46,361 nucleotides of DNA, from contig CAMYKF010000731.1 of assembly GCA_947258905.1 (NCBI GenBank), forward strand, positions 1 to 46,361, in the 5' to 3' direction. Under the pieces are notes generated by a model. That model was not told the origin of the DNA, ran no database searches, and worked only from the letters and a program-made list of their open reading frames with translations. How positions within the stretch are numbered: the stretch's first letter is position 1; each line of letters opens with the position of its first letter. This DNA is from an uncultured Pirellulaceae bacterium. GTDB lineage: Bacteria > Planctomycetota > Planctomycetia > Pirellulales > Pirellulaceae. Below are positions 36,814-46,055 of the stretch, piece by piece. Position numbers and translations under genes: made by a program.

Positions 36814-38451
36814 TCACCCCAGTTCGACGTCGCCAGCCAGTGAGAACTGCCGTGGCTCGATCGCTGAAGCAGCACGGCGTTGTGCTCCCCGGCCGTTGGG
36901 CTGCACCGGGGCGCCGGTTTCGGGGTCGGTGATTTCGTCCAGCTTGACCACTTTGCATCGACTTCCGCCGTGCCCTCGAGCTTCGGACATGGCCAGATCG
37001 GCAACGTCAAATACGCGATTGGCCAGCGGCGAGTGATCCAGACCGGTTTGGCACAGCACTGCTCCCACACTGATGGTTACCGGAGTCGTGCGACGCGTGG
37101 CTCCCGGTGTGCGGTTTTCGATTTCGGTGCACAATTGCTGCATCAGTTGCTGCAGGGATTCTTCATCTTCAACTTCAACCAGCGCGATAAATTCATCGCC
37201 TCCATAGCGGGCAACCAGGCCATCTGGAATGAAGGAATCGATAAATTTTGCCGTCCATGAAATGGCGAAGTCCCCTGCCAAATGACCGTGTCCCTCATTG
37301 ATGGAATTGAAATCGTCGATATCAATCACGAGAATGGCAAAGCACTTTTTGTGGCATGATTCCGAACGGATTCTTTCCAGCAACCGGCCGGCAAAATAGT
37401 CGCGGTTATAGACACCGGTTAGGGGATCACGGCATGTCCGGTCCTCCAGGCTGGCGACCAGCTTTCGTAGCAATTCGTTTTCCCGTTCCAGCTGATTCAG
37501 GCTCTGGTCACTGGCTGGTGACTGTGTCCCGGCATCCTCGGACACAAGTTGTTCGTTAGCCTGTCCCAGCAAATGACTGATGGAGGGAAGGTCCTGCACA
37601 TTCACGGAGAACAAGGTAGCCTTTTTCTCGATATCATCCCGCACACAATCCATCAGCCACTTGATGTCCTGTTCGACCAATTGCAGGTGCCGGCGACATA
37701 CCGTATCAATCGTGGCCAGTGCATCTCCCTGGTTGTGACAACAAAAGAATTCACCGACAGCGGCACTTGCCACACTGGCAGCAATCAACGAAAAGCGGGG
37801 ACTGTCGAGATGCTTCTCCAGTTCCGCCGGGGACAGGGCGTGGCACAACGCCGCTTCGGCATACCGCTCCGGCAGACTCATGCTGCGCAATAACGCCGCG
37901 CCGATTTCAGCATGATTGGTTTTCAGACGTTGCCGCTCAAGTTCATGCAGGGGGATGTTCTGTTGCAAAGCCTCGTCGACCAACTGGCAATATTCGGCCT
38001 CGTGCCGGTCCAGTAAAGCCAGTCTGCCGAAATCAAGCAGCAATCCGCACACCGAGGCCTCGCTTCGCTGGATTCGGCCGCAGGCTTCGGCCAACCGCGA
38101 CATGGCACATCCCTGAATAAACGATTGGCACCAGAAATCGCGGAAATAGTGTTCGTCGACGCCAAGTTGTGACGAGAATGACTCAAGCTTGAAACTCAGG
38201 ACCAGGCCAGCAACTTCCGATTTGCCAATCCATGAGATTGCGTGTTCCAGCGTGCTGATTTCCGATTTGGCGCGATAGGCAGGTGAGTTGGAAGCCTGCA
38301 AAATCCTCGCGGTCAGGACGGGATCCACCTTGATCTCGGCAGCCAGTTGCACCACCGCGATTTCCTCATCGGCAAACATCTCCAGAACCCTTACAGCAAC
38401 CGGAGGGAACGCTGGCAAACGGTAATTGTCAGATAAATTGGGACTTGGCAT
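36814..38451 (-). CDS. HDOD-GGDEF protein (putative diguanylate cyclase)
   Basis: N-terminal HDOD (LTARILQASNSPAYRAKSEISTLEHAISWIG) and C-terminal DPLTGVYNRDYF...ARYGGDEFIALVE. Confidence 0.94.
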   Translation of the reverse strand: MPSPNLSDNYRLPAFPPVAVRVLEMFADEEIAVVQLAAEIKVDPVLTARILQASNSPAYRAKSEISTLEHAISWIGKSEVAGLVLSFKLESFSSQLGVDEHYFRDFWCQSFIQGCAMSRLAEACGRIQRSEASVCGLLLDFGRLALLDRHEAEYCQLVDEALQQNIPLHELERQRLKTNHAEIGAALLRSMSLPERYAEAALCHALSPAELEKHLDSPRFSLIAASVASAAVGEFFCCHNQGDALATIDTVCRRHLQLVEQDIKWLMDCVRDDIEKKATLFSVNVQDLPSISHLLGQANEQLVSEDAGTQSPASDQSLNQLERENELLRKLVASLEDRTCRDPLTGVYNRDYFAGRLLERIRSESCHKKCFAILVIDIDDFNSINEGHGHLAGDFAISWTAKFIDSFIPDGLVARYGGDEFIALVEVEDEESLQQLMQQLCTEIENRTPGATRRTTPVTISVGAVLCQTGLDHSPLANRVFDVADLAMSEARGHGGSRCKVVKLDEITDPETGAPVQPNGRGAQRRAASAIEPRQFSLAGDVELG

Positions 38452-38698
38452 GGCTTGGTCCTGAAGGATTGGGGGAGGGACGGGAAAATGCGCCCGGGAC
38501 GAGCATGCGGCTGACAGGTAATCGAATCCGGTCAGGCAAGACTTGCCGATTGCGAAAAAGAAAACGCCGGGAAATTGCCCGCGGGGAAACGCTTGTGACA
38601 GTCCAGCTGGTCGCAGCGATGGCGACGATCACCGGGGTTTATCGGGATCGGGAACCAGTCAACGGGTGCCGGGTCCCGGGTGTCCGGGCCGACGCAGC

Positions 38699-40681
38699 CT
38701 ATCCAGGCAGCGACAGAGTTCCCAGTTGCGATGCCAGGAACGCGCTGGTGTTTTGCAGGCTGCTGAGACTGGATTCAATCGCCGCAAACTGGCTGATCAG
38801 CTGTTGCTGACGGGTCTCGAACAACGCATTCATCCTGTCCACATTGGTGTCGATCGAAGCCAGCTGGTCCTCATAGGACTCGTTAGCTGTGCTGAAACGA
38901 CCGGTTTCCGGATCCAGCAAGTTATCGATGAGCCCTTCCATCGTAGCCGCAAATCCGCGACTTATCGTTAGCTCGCTTTGGTAGGTGCCGCTCACCTGTG
39001 AAGGAGCAAGGGTCACCAGCAATTGCAGGCCCGTTGAATTCGCATTTTCGCTGTCGGCGGCCAGAACCCGGCCGTTACCGGTCGCTATTTCCGTTTCGCC
39101 GTCGACAATGAAATAGCCTGCGACATCCTTGCCCCGCGCATACTCGCTACCGTCAAATCCAAGGGCAACTGCCGCGGTGCCGCTCATGCTGCCGACTTCC
39201 GAGCGGGTGCCATAAACCACTGATTCAATGGCCAGAGCATTGCCTTCAACGGTTACGGTAACGTCGCGTGCGCCCAGTGTGGTCGACTGGTTGATCACCG
39301 CTTGCAGATGTTCAGCCATTTCCGTTTGCGTGTAGGTTCCATGAGTGAGAGTCAACGCGTCGCTATCCAGTCCGTCGACGGCAATGGAAAACGAATCGTT
39401 CGAACCATCAATAACCACGCTGCCGCCAATGGTGCCGGTCGCCGTAATGTTGGCTCGCTCCGCTGCTTGCGTAATCACGACGTCCCAGGGGTCCGTTGAA
39501 CTGGCGGTCCGGGCCGTTCCGGTGATGAAAGAGATCTGAGGGCTGGTTGATTGGCCGTCGAGCGCAAAAAGCTGCCGAATGCCGGCAGGGTCGACGCCTT
39601 CCAGGTTGCCCTGCAAGGCACTGTCAAGCTTGGCCGAGTTGATTTGCAACTGTCCACGCTCGTTGAAGGTAATGCCCACAGCAGACAGGCGGTTGAGGGG
39701 GGCGTTGATGTTCGGAATGCTGTTATTCAGCGCATTGCGCAACTGGTTTCTGATGGAGTTGACCGAACTGGAACCGATCAGCAGCCCGGCTTCCTCCGTT
39801 TCGGCGTTGTAAGCTGTTTGCTCGTCAATGTAATCCATCACATTATTGAAGGAAGCGACAAAACCCTCGATGGCCGAGCGGGCTGGCTCGGTGTCGCGTT
39901 CCACGTTGATCGTCAGCGGATTGGCGGGATCGGCCGCCAGCAGGTTCAGCGTCAATCCCTGTAACACATCGTCGACCGTATTGGATTCCCTGGTGATGTT
40001 GATCGCGCCGGCTCCGGAGCCGAGCGTGATGACGGCGTCAGTCGCCTGTTGCACGGGAAGTCCGGAGAAGTCAATTCGGGTTTCCCCGCCAGTGCCCGAT
40101 TTTGTCCCGTTGGTGATGCTGATCTGATTGGCGGCGCCGGTATGATGCGAGGTCAAAAGCAGCCGGCTGCCGGTGCCATCATTCACGATGGTGGCGACGA
40201 CGTCGGCCGACGCGGCGTTGATCGAGTTGACAAATCCCTGCAGCGTATTGTTATCCTGGGTGATGTCGATGGAAACGATATCGCGGTTGCCGACCTGAAT
40301 ATCTACAGTGCCCTGTGTCAGCAGGGACTCGGGGCTGGCGAGAGCCTGTGACGAGATTTGCGCTGCCTGGGCCAGTTGCGTGACCTGGACCTGGTAGGTG
40401 CCGGCGGCCGCGTTTTCATCGGCTGCGACCTGCAGTACGGATTCGTCACTGGAGGTTGCCGCGAACACCGAGAATACGTCATTGGTTGAACTGCTGAGCT
40501 GCCGGGCAGCACTTTGCAACGCCACCACGTTGGCCTCGATTCCCTGAAAGGCGCTTTGCCGGACCACAATTTCCTGCTTTTGCAGCTCCATGCGATCCAG
40601 CTGGCTTTGCTGGATCGAAAGCAATCCTTCAATGATCGTCGAGGTATCCAGTCCCGAGACGAGACCGTCGATGGAAAACAT
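38699..40681 (-). CDS. fliD: flagellar filament cap protein FliD
   Basis: MFSIDGLVSGLDTSTIIEGLLSIQQSQLDRMELQKQEI; C-terminal SIDTNVDRMNALFETRQQQLISQFAAIESSLSSLQNTSAFL; start at ATG 40681. Confidence 0.96.
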   Translation of the reverse strand: MFSIDGLVSGLDTSTIIEGLLSIQQSQLDRMELQKQEIVVRQSAFQGIEANVVALQSAARQLSSSTNDVFSVFAATSSDESVLQVAADENAAAGTYQVQVTQLAQAAQISSQALASPESLLTQGTVDIQVGNRDIVSIDITQDNNTLQGFVNSINAASADVVATIVNDGTGSRLLLTSHHTGAANQISITNGTKSGTGGETRIDFSGLPVQQATDAVITLGSGAGAINITRESNTVDDVLQGLTLNLLAADPANPLTINVERDTEPARSAIEGFVASFNNVMDYIDEQTAYNAETEEAGLLIGSSSVNSIRNQLRNALNNSIPNINAPLNRLSAVGITFNERGQLQINSAKLDSALQGNLEGVDPAGIRQLFALDGQSTSPQISFITGTARTASSTDPWDVVITQAAERANITATGTIGGSVVIDGSNDSFSIAVDGLDSDALTLTHGTYTQTEMAEHLQAVINQSTTLGARDVTVTVEGNALAIESVVYGTRSEVGSMSGTAAVALGFDGSEYARGKDVAGYFIVDGETEIATGNGRVLAADSENANSTGLQLLVTLAPSQVSGTYQSELTISRGFAATMEGLIDNLLDPETGRFSTANESYEDQLASIDTNVDRMNALFETRQQQLISQFAAIESSLSSLQNTSAFLASQLGTLSLPG

Positions 40682-40755
40682 GCTGGACTCCGCAGTAACG
40701 CTAAAGTGATGAACGTGCAGGCCGGCAAAACCGTGGTACGAGGGTTGTGGCAGCC

Positions 40756-40789
40756 AAAAAAAAGAGGAGGCCTGTGGGAACAGGCCTCC
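40756..40789 (-). terminator. intrinsic terminator downstream of fliC
   Basis: On minus strand: GGAGGCCTGT-TCCC-ACAGGCCTCC (perfect 10-bp stem) followed by TCTTTTTTTT. Confidence 0.92.
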
Positions 40790-40875
40790 CTGGTTTGGGC
40801 ACCGTAACCTGCCGGAGCCCGCTGATGAAAGACGGACTCTCCTCCCGGCGATGCCCGGCCGGTTTGATGTCACGA

Positions 40876-42363
40876 TTAACCAAGCAACGACAGAACCAGC
40901 TGCGAGGTCTGCGACGCACTGGACAATACCGACGTGCCGGCCTGTACCAGTACCTGTTGCTTGGTGAAGTTGGTAATTTCTTCTGCGAAGTCGGTGTCAC
41001 GAATGATCGACTCGGCGTTGACGGTGTTTTCCAGCGTCGCCCGCAGGTTATTGGCGGTGGATTCCAGGGTGTTGCCCTGGAACGCACCCAACGTACCCCG
41101 CAGGTTGGTGATATCGTCGATTGCGGAATCGATGACACCCAAAGAGTCTTGCGAGCCACTGGCAGTCGTAACGTCGATCGACTTCCAATTCGAAAACTGG
41201 TTGCTGGGAAGGTTGTTTCCGAGCGCGTCACTGCTGGCTTTCAGGATCGATAGCTGGGCCGTTTGTCCCGCATTGGCTCCGATCTGGAACGTCAGCGTGC
41301 CGTCTGCCACACCAATGTTGGCGCCGGCTACATCAGCGGTTTCAGCGGCATCCGTGGCGTTGGCCTCGACCGTGAAGGTCAGACCGTTGAAGTCACCGGA
41401 AGAAGCCGAGATCACATTGCCTGTGGCCACAACATTGTCCAGAGTCGAACCGCCAGGTCCGGTCAAATCGACAATCAGGTTCTGGCCAATCTTGGTAACG
41501 ATTCCCGTACCGCTATTTGTATCGACTGTCGCATCACCGATACCGGTTTGGTCGTTGAAGGAGGTGTCGAGGCTTGACGCCACGGTAAAATTCTGACCGA
41601 AGTTCTTTGAAGTCAGCACCAATTCACCGGAGCCGCTCTTCAATGAAGCAATCACACCAGTATCGCTGGTGACGGAATTGATGGCATCGCGAACCTGGGT
41701 GTTGGTCATACCGGCCGTCAGGTTCACCTGCGTCGAACTGTTAAACGTCAGCGTTTCGTCCAATGCGAGGTTGCTGTCGTTGTCCAGTACACTGGTCGCT
41801 GCACTGCCGCTGGTATCGATCTGGCCCTTCTGGGCGTTCTGATCAATATTGTCAATCGCAAACGTTCCGACGGTCGTGTCGGACGTTGCGTTCAAATCGG
41901 TAACAAACGTATTCGTGGAAGTGGCATTCAATCCAGCGCTGCCATCGAGCAGCTTCTTGGTTCCAAACTGGGTATTGGCCGCAATACGGTCAATCGTTGC
42001 CAGGGCGTTTGTGATTTCTGCCTGATTGGCGGCGAGGGCATCTTCATCGTTGACACCGGCGTTGGCGGAATCCAGAGCCAGTCCACGAATTTTGACCAGC
42101 AGACTGTTGATCTCTGTCAACGCGCCTTCCGCGGTTTGCACCATGGAAGTGGCTTTTTCCGAATTTTCGATTGCCTGTCGCAAACCGGCAATTTGTGCTC
42201 GCTGCTTTTCAGAAATGACCAGCCCTGCAGGACCGTCGGCACCACGGTTGATTTTCAAACCGGATGACAACCGTTCCAGCGAACGGTTAAGGTTCATCGA
42301 ACTGCGGTTGAGATTGTGCTGTGCGCTCAACGCGCCAACGTTGTTGGCAAGTGTAAGAGCCAT
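40876..42363 (-). CDS. fliC: flagellin
   Basis: LTLANNVGALSAQHNLNRSSMNLNRSLERLSSGLKINRGADGPAGLVISEKQRAQIAGL; C-terminal ANNLRATLENTVNAESIIRDTDFAEEITNFTKQQVLVQAGTSVLSSA. Confidence 0.98.
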   Translation of the reverse strand: MALTLANNVGALSAQHNLNRSSMNLNRSLERLSSGLKINRGADGPAGLVISEKQRAQIAGLRQAIENSEKATSMVQTAEGALTEINSLLVKIRGLALDSANAGVNDEDALAANQAEITNALATIDRIAANTQFGTKKLLDGSAGLNATSTNTFVTDLNATSDTTVGTFAIDNIDQNAQKGQIDTSGSAATSVLDNDSNLALDETLTFNSSTQVNLTAGMTNTQVRDAINSVTSDTGVIASLKSGSGELVLTSKNFGQNFTVASSLDTSFNDQTGIGDATVDTNSGTGIVTKIGQNLIVDLTGPGGSTLDNVVATGNVISASSGDFNGLTFTVEANATDAAETADVAGANIGVADGTLTFQIGANAGQTAQLSILKASSDALGNNLPSNQFSNWKSIDVTTASGSQDSLGVIDSAIDDITNLRGTLGAFQGNTLESTANNLRATLENTVNAESIIRDTDFAEEITNFTKQQVLVQAGTSVLSSASQTSQLVLSLLG

Positions 42364-42478
42364 TGGTAAGTACCTCCAAAAGTAAAACGATTGGAAGCCC
42401 GACTACATCCCTGTCGTTGCGCGGCACGTCCGTGGAAAAGCGCTTGATCGTGCTTCAGTGAAAATTTGATGCCCGGAT

Positions 42479-42847
42479 CTACCGCAAAAATGCCTCCGCA
42501 GTCAATTCGGCTGACTGCCGGTTGAAGAAGGTGCCCGATTGAATTTTTTGCTGAACCTCAGCAATTCGATCGAGACGTATCTCCGGTGATTCCGCGAGTT
42601 TTTGAACCAGACCCACCAGTTCCGGGTCGCGGGCGTGTTGGGCGTGGACTGAATTTGCATCAGCCACCCCGCTGCCGGGGGTTCGGGAATCGAACCGGGC
42701 ATGCGGCGAATTGACTTTGGCTGTACCGCCCGGAATGCGTTCCGGGGAGCCGCCTGGCAAATCGTTGATGTTCACGTCAACAATCTCGCTAGAGGAAAGG
42801 TTGGACGAATAGGTGATCGAGCCGCTTCGGGGGAACTTGTCAGGCAA
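42479..42847 (-). CDS. flgM: FlgM-like anti-sigma-28 factor
   Basis: C-terminal LVGLVQKLAESPEIRLDRIAEVQQKIQSGTFFNRQSAELTAEAFL; next to fliC. Confidence 0.8.
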   Translation of the reverse strand: MPDKFPRSGSITYSSNLSSSEIVDVNINDLPGGSPERIPGGTAKVNSPHARFDSRTPGSGVADANSVHAQHARDPELVGLVQKLAESPEIRLDRIAEVQQKIQSGTFFNRQSAELTAEAFLR

Positions 42848-42854
42848 CTTGCAA

Positions 42855-42882
42855 TAAAGTTCCGGGTCGCAAAAGCCGATCA
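42855..42882 (+). promoter_or_regulatory. candidate sigma-28 promoter for the TPR operon
   Basis: TAAAGTTC-N12-GCCGATCA; 7/8 matches to each half of TAAAGTTT / GCCGATAA (usual spacer N11). Confidence 0.6.
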
Positions 42883-42922
42883 GAAATAAGTGTTAGGGCA
42901 GATAGGCACAAATTGACGATTA

Positions 42923-42956
42923 CACCGATTGGTGAGAACGCTTTCACCGATTGGTG
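42923..42956 (+). repeat. tandem dyad repeat, CACCGATTGGTG x2, 22-bp period
   Basis: CACCGATTGGTG at 42923-42934 and 42945-42956; each carries the inverted repeat CACC-N4-GGTG; followed by (a)gaACGCT in both copies. Confidence 0.7.
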
Positions 42957-42997
42957 GAACGCTCAAATGCATCGACGATTTTCAGGGCAGCGCCGTC

Positions 42998-45151
42998 GTG
43001 GCAGAAAAATCGCGGAAAAAATGGATGCTTCGCTCCATCCTGCTAGCAGGCCTGTTTTCACAGGGGCTGTTGTCGGGTTGGCTGTATTTGTCGTTGAGTC
43101 GCACTCACGACCTACCCCCCGCCATCCCTGCCGAGATCGTGCTGTCCACGCCCGATGCGCCTTCCAGCGCGGACGTCTATACACCGCAACAATACCGGCA
43201 GTTGGCTGAACAGTTGTTACGCGGGGACAACCCGGGGCAGGCGATTCCCCACCTGCTGAATGCCGCGCCATCGCGACTGGAGGAAGCTGACGACGATCTG
43301 TTGTGGCGGATAGCACTTTGTTACGAGGCCGCGGAAGATTATTCCCGAGCTGCCCGCTGGTACGATCTCGTGGCCAATCGTTCCTCACGTGCTTTGCTGA
43401 TTCAAGCTTGCCGATACGGCCTGGCTCGATGCCGAATGCACTCTGGTGAGCAGGAGGCCGCACGACAGCTGTTGTGGCGATATTACCTGACCTTTCGTCA
43501 CGAAGATCCGGGCCAGTTAAATACCGAAGGGCTGTTGCTGCTTGCTCACAGTTTTGGCGACACCCAACCGGCCGATGCACACGGCCTGATGCGTCGTGGC
43601 TTGATGATAGAAAGCGGGCGTCCGCCGCTCAATGTCGATCGGCAGTTGCAGTTGGTGACGGATCTGGAAAAGGCAAACATCGACACGCGTGCCGTCATGG
43701 GGGAACAGGACGCTCAAGTCCCCGCTGCAGTAACCATTGATGACGTGATGCGAACGGGATCAGGTCCGGATAATCTGATCGCCAGTTTTGATGCACGGCA
43801 AGTCACCCTGCTATTTCTCTTTCAATGTCTTTCCAGCAAGTTGCAGATACCGGTGGAGATGACCGATCAGGCTCGCGAGCGAGCTGAACAGGAGCGAATC
43901 AGCCTGATGATGGATCATGTCAATTTGTCTGCCGCGCTCGATGCCCAGACATTGCCGTTTGAACTGGGATGGAGCTGGCGGGACGACGCGATTGTAATTT
44001 ACGTTCTGCAAGAAGCGCCGCAGGAAATACAACAGGGCCTGCATGACCAGGCGGCACTGCGCATCCTGCAACGGGTGTTGATGCTGGCTCCCGATCACAA
44101 GCACGCAGCCTGGTTGCGATTTTTCCTTGCCAATCTGCAGTACCGTCTGGGCCAACGGGCCCTGGCGATGGCGGTGCAGCGCGACTTGCTGAACGGTCAG
44201 CTGGACCCCCGTTTGCGTCAGGCCGTGAACTTCAATCTGGGACAACTGTATTTGTTGGCCAATGACGCCGTTTCGGCAGTTGGCCCGTTCAGTCGCGTTG
44301 TGGACTCCAACACGAGCGGGCTGGTTCAGTCCGTTGGATGGATCAAGCTGGGCCAGATACACGCTGAACTCGGACAGATTCCGCAGGCGGTGGCAGCTTT
44401 TTCCCGGGCGAGTCGGACCAGCGAAGATGGCAATGTCAGGCAACTCGCGGCAATCGGACTGGTGGCTGCGTATTTGCTGGACGGCCAGTACCGTTTGGCC
44501 GGGAGAACCGTGACGGAGAGTCAGCCACTGCTGATTGACCCGCAATTGCGACAGGTCTCGAAATATCTGGCGGCGTTGAGTTCGGCGGGTCGCCAGCACG
44601 AATCGCTCGAGGAAAGCCAGCAAATGGAATTGCTGGAAGGCTTGTCTCAATGGCAGTGGAATTCGGACCACGGCAAATACGGACACTTTCTTGCCGCACG
44701 GGGATACGAGTACCTGGGTTTTCATGACTACGCGATCGAATATTCGATGCGGTCCCTTGCCGAATCGCCCGCGCCGTGGCTGTATGGGCAAAACCTGCAA
44801 CAGCTTTCGCGTTTGCTGATCAAGCAACACCATTTCGGCCAGGCACGTGCCGTGTTGCACAGCGCGCTGCAGAACCCGGATTTTCAGGGCCGGGCCATGG
44901 CGCTGGGCACGCTGGCTCAAATCGAATTTCAAAGTGACCACCACGAGCAATGTCTTGACTATTGTCGCCAGCTCCTGGCCGGCGACGCTGCTCCGGACCA
45001 GTATGCGGAGGCCCTCAAGTTGATGGGCAAGATCTACGAACAACGTGGCGAGCATTACCAGGCTGCGTTGTGCTTTGCAGGGTTGCTGCCGGAATTGATG
45101 CAACCAGTGGATACGGGTCAACCGCAGGAGAATGCAGATGTGGTGCAATAG
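42998..45151 (+). CDS. membrane-anchored TPR protein with embedded secretin-N/STN-like segment
   Basis: GTG 42998 start preferred (VAEKSRKKWMLRSILLAGLFSQGLLSGWLYLSL signal anchor); TPR arrays; track ORF begins at 42929. Confidence 0.8.
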   Translation: MAEKSRKKWMLRSILLAGLFSQGLLSGWLYLSLSRTHDLPPAIPAEIVLSTPDAPSSADVYTPQQYRQLAEQLLRGDNPGQAIPHLLNAAPSRLEEADDDLLWRIALCYEAAEDYSRAARWYDLVANRSSRALLIQACRYGLARCRMHSGEQEAARQLLWRYYLTFRHEDPGQLNTEGLLLLAHSFGDTQPADAHGLMRRGLMIESGRPPLNVDRQLQLVTDLEKANIDTRAVMGEQDAQVPAAVTIDDVMRTGSGPDNLIASFDARQVTLLFLFQCLSSKLQIPVEMTDQARERAEQERISLMMDHVNLSAALDAQTLPFELGWSWRDDAIVIYVLQEAPQEIQQGLHDQAALRILQRVLMLAPDHKHAAWLRFFLANLQYRLGQRALAMAVQRDLLNGQLDPRLRQAVNFNLGQLYLLANDAVSAVGPFSRVVDSNTSGLVQSVGWIKLGQIHAELGQIPQAVAAFSRASRTSEDGNVRQLAAIGLVAAYLLDGQYRLAGRTVTESQPLLIDPQLRQVSKYLAALSSAGRQHESLEESQQMELLEGLSQWQWNSDHGKYGHFLAARGYEYLGFHDYAIEYSMRSLAESPAPWLYGQNLQQLSRLLIKQHHFGQARAVLHSALQNPDFQGRAMALGTLAQIEFQSDHHEQCLDYCRQLLAGDAAPDQYAEALKLMGKIYEQRGEHYQAALCFAGLLPELMQPVDTGQPQENADVVQ

Positions 45152-46055
45152 AAAGGACACTGCCGTGTCACGCTCGCGCTACCCGATTCTGTTGGCGGTG
45201 GCCTGGTTGACTGTCGGCTTGCTGACTTTGCCAGGGAGTACTTGCTATGGCAGTCCCCAGCAAGCCATACCGGCCGCAGCTTCGAAAAAGTCTGCCACCG
45301 ACTCGGATTACGAATTGTCAGGAGAGCTGTTTCCAGATCTGGAATCACTGCGTAGCGAACTGAATAGTGAGGCCCGGATGCTTGATGGCGTGTTGTCAAA
45401 GGCCGATCCGCAAACTCCGCCATCAGCCATCGCTGATTTGTTGTCATCCGAACTGGAAACGTCGCGGCAAGTGGAGGAACTGGGCAACAAGATGCTGCAA
45501 TTGATGGAAGTGCACCGTCAGCGACGTGCGTCGCGGCAATCTTCGTCTGACCAGGAATCTCCGCCTGACACTGACGCAGCCGGCTCCCCTGCCCGGCCGA
45601 TGACGCCGGACCATCAGTCGTCCGCGACAAGCTCGACAGACGACGGGTCGGAAGCCAGTGATTTGGGGCGAACAGACATTTCGCATAACCTGCAAACGAC
45701 CACCGTGCTGGACCGCCCGCCCGACCAGCTGGCGGTAGCCGACAACCTGTTTTATTCAGGCGAGTACGCGTTGGCACAAGAGCTGTATCAAGTCGCACTT
45801 GTTCACGCGCCGGCCGGGCCATCTCGCACCTGGATTCAGTTTCAGCTGGCCAGCTGCCTGAAACGCACAAGCCAGGTTGGTGAAGCGCAGAAGCTACTCC
45901 GCGAGATTACGGCAACACAGGGCATCGAAGAGGTCACTGCCAATGCCCGCTGGTGGTTGGAAACCACCGAACGCAAAAAAAAGCTTCAGGAAGAACTGGA
46001 CATACTCGAAACATTTACTGCCCACAAGGAGGCCGATAATGGCATCGACCAATGA
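45132..46055 (+). CDS. secreted protein with C-terminal TPR-like repeats
   Basis: Signal-peptide-like N-terminus; coiled/low-complexity middle; LAVADNLFYSGEYALAQELYQVALVHAPAG...WIQFQLASCLKRTSQVGEAQKLL. Confidence 0.75.
   Translation: MQMWCNRKDTAVSRSRYPILLAVAWLTVGLLTLPGSTCYGSPQQAIPAAASKKSATDSDYELSGELFPDLESLRSELNSEARMLDGVLSKADPQTPPSAIADLLSSELETSRQVEELGNKMLQLMEVHRQRRASRQSSSDQESPPDTDAAGSPARPMTPDHQSSATSSTDDGSEASDLGRTDISHNLQTTTVLDRPPDQLAVADNLFYSGEYALAQELYQVALVHAPAGPSRTWIQFQLASCLKRTSQVGEAQKLLREITATQGIEEVTANARWWLETTERKKKLQEELDILETFTAHKEADNGIDQ

Noticed and set aside
38640-38698. GC-rich CCGGG repeats as a fliD terminator
   Set aside because: Several overlapping weak hairpins without a T-tract; not a convincing intrinsic terminator.
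42395-42475. Possible sigma-28 promoter for fliC on the minus strand (TCAAATTTT...CACGATCA)
   Set aside because: Half-sites are only partial matches and the spacing (about 13 after TCAA) is short; fliC surely has a promoter but this is not convincing.
43811-45160. 449-aa minus-strand ORF
   Set aside because: Fully antisense to the TPR protein; composition typical of shadow ORFs in GC-rich coding DNA; no family motifs.
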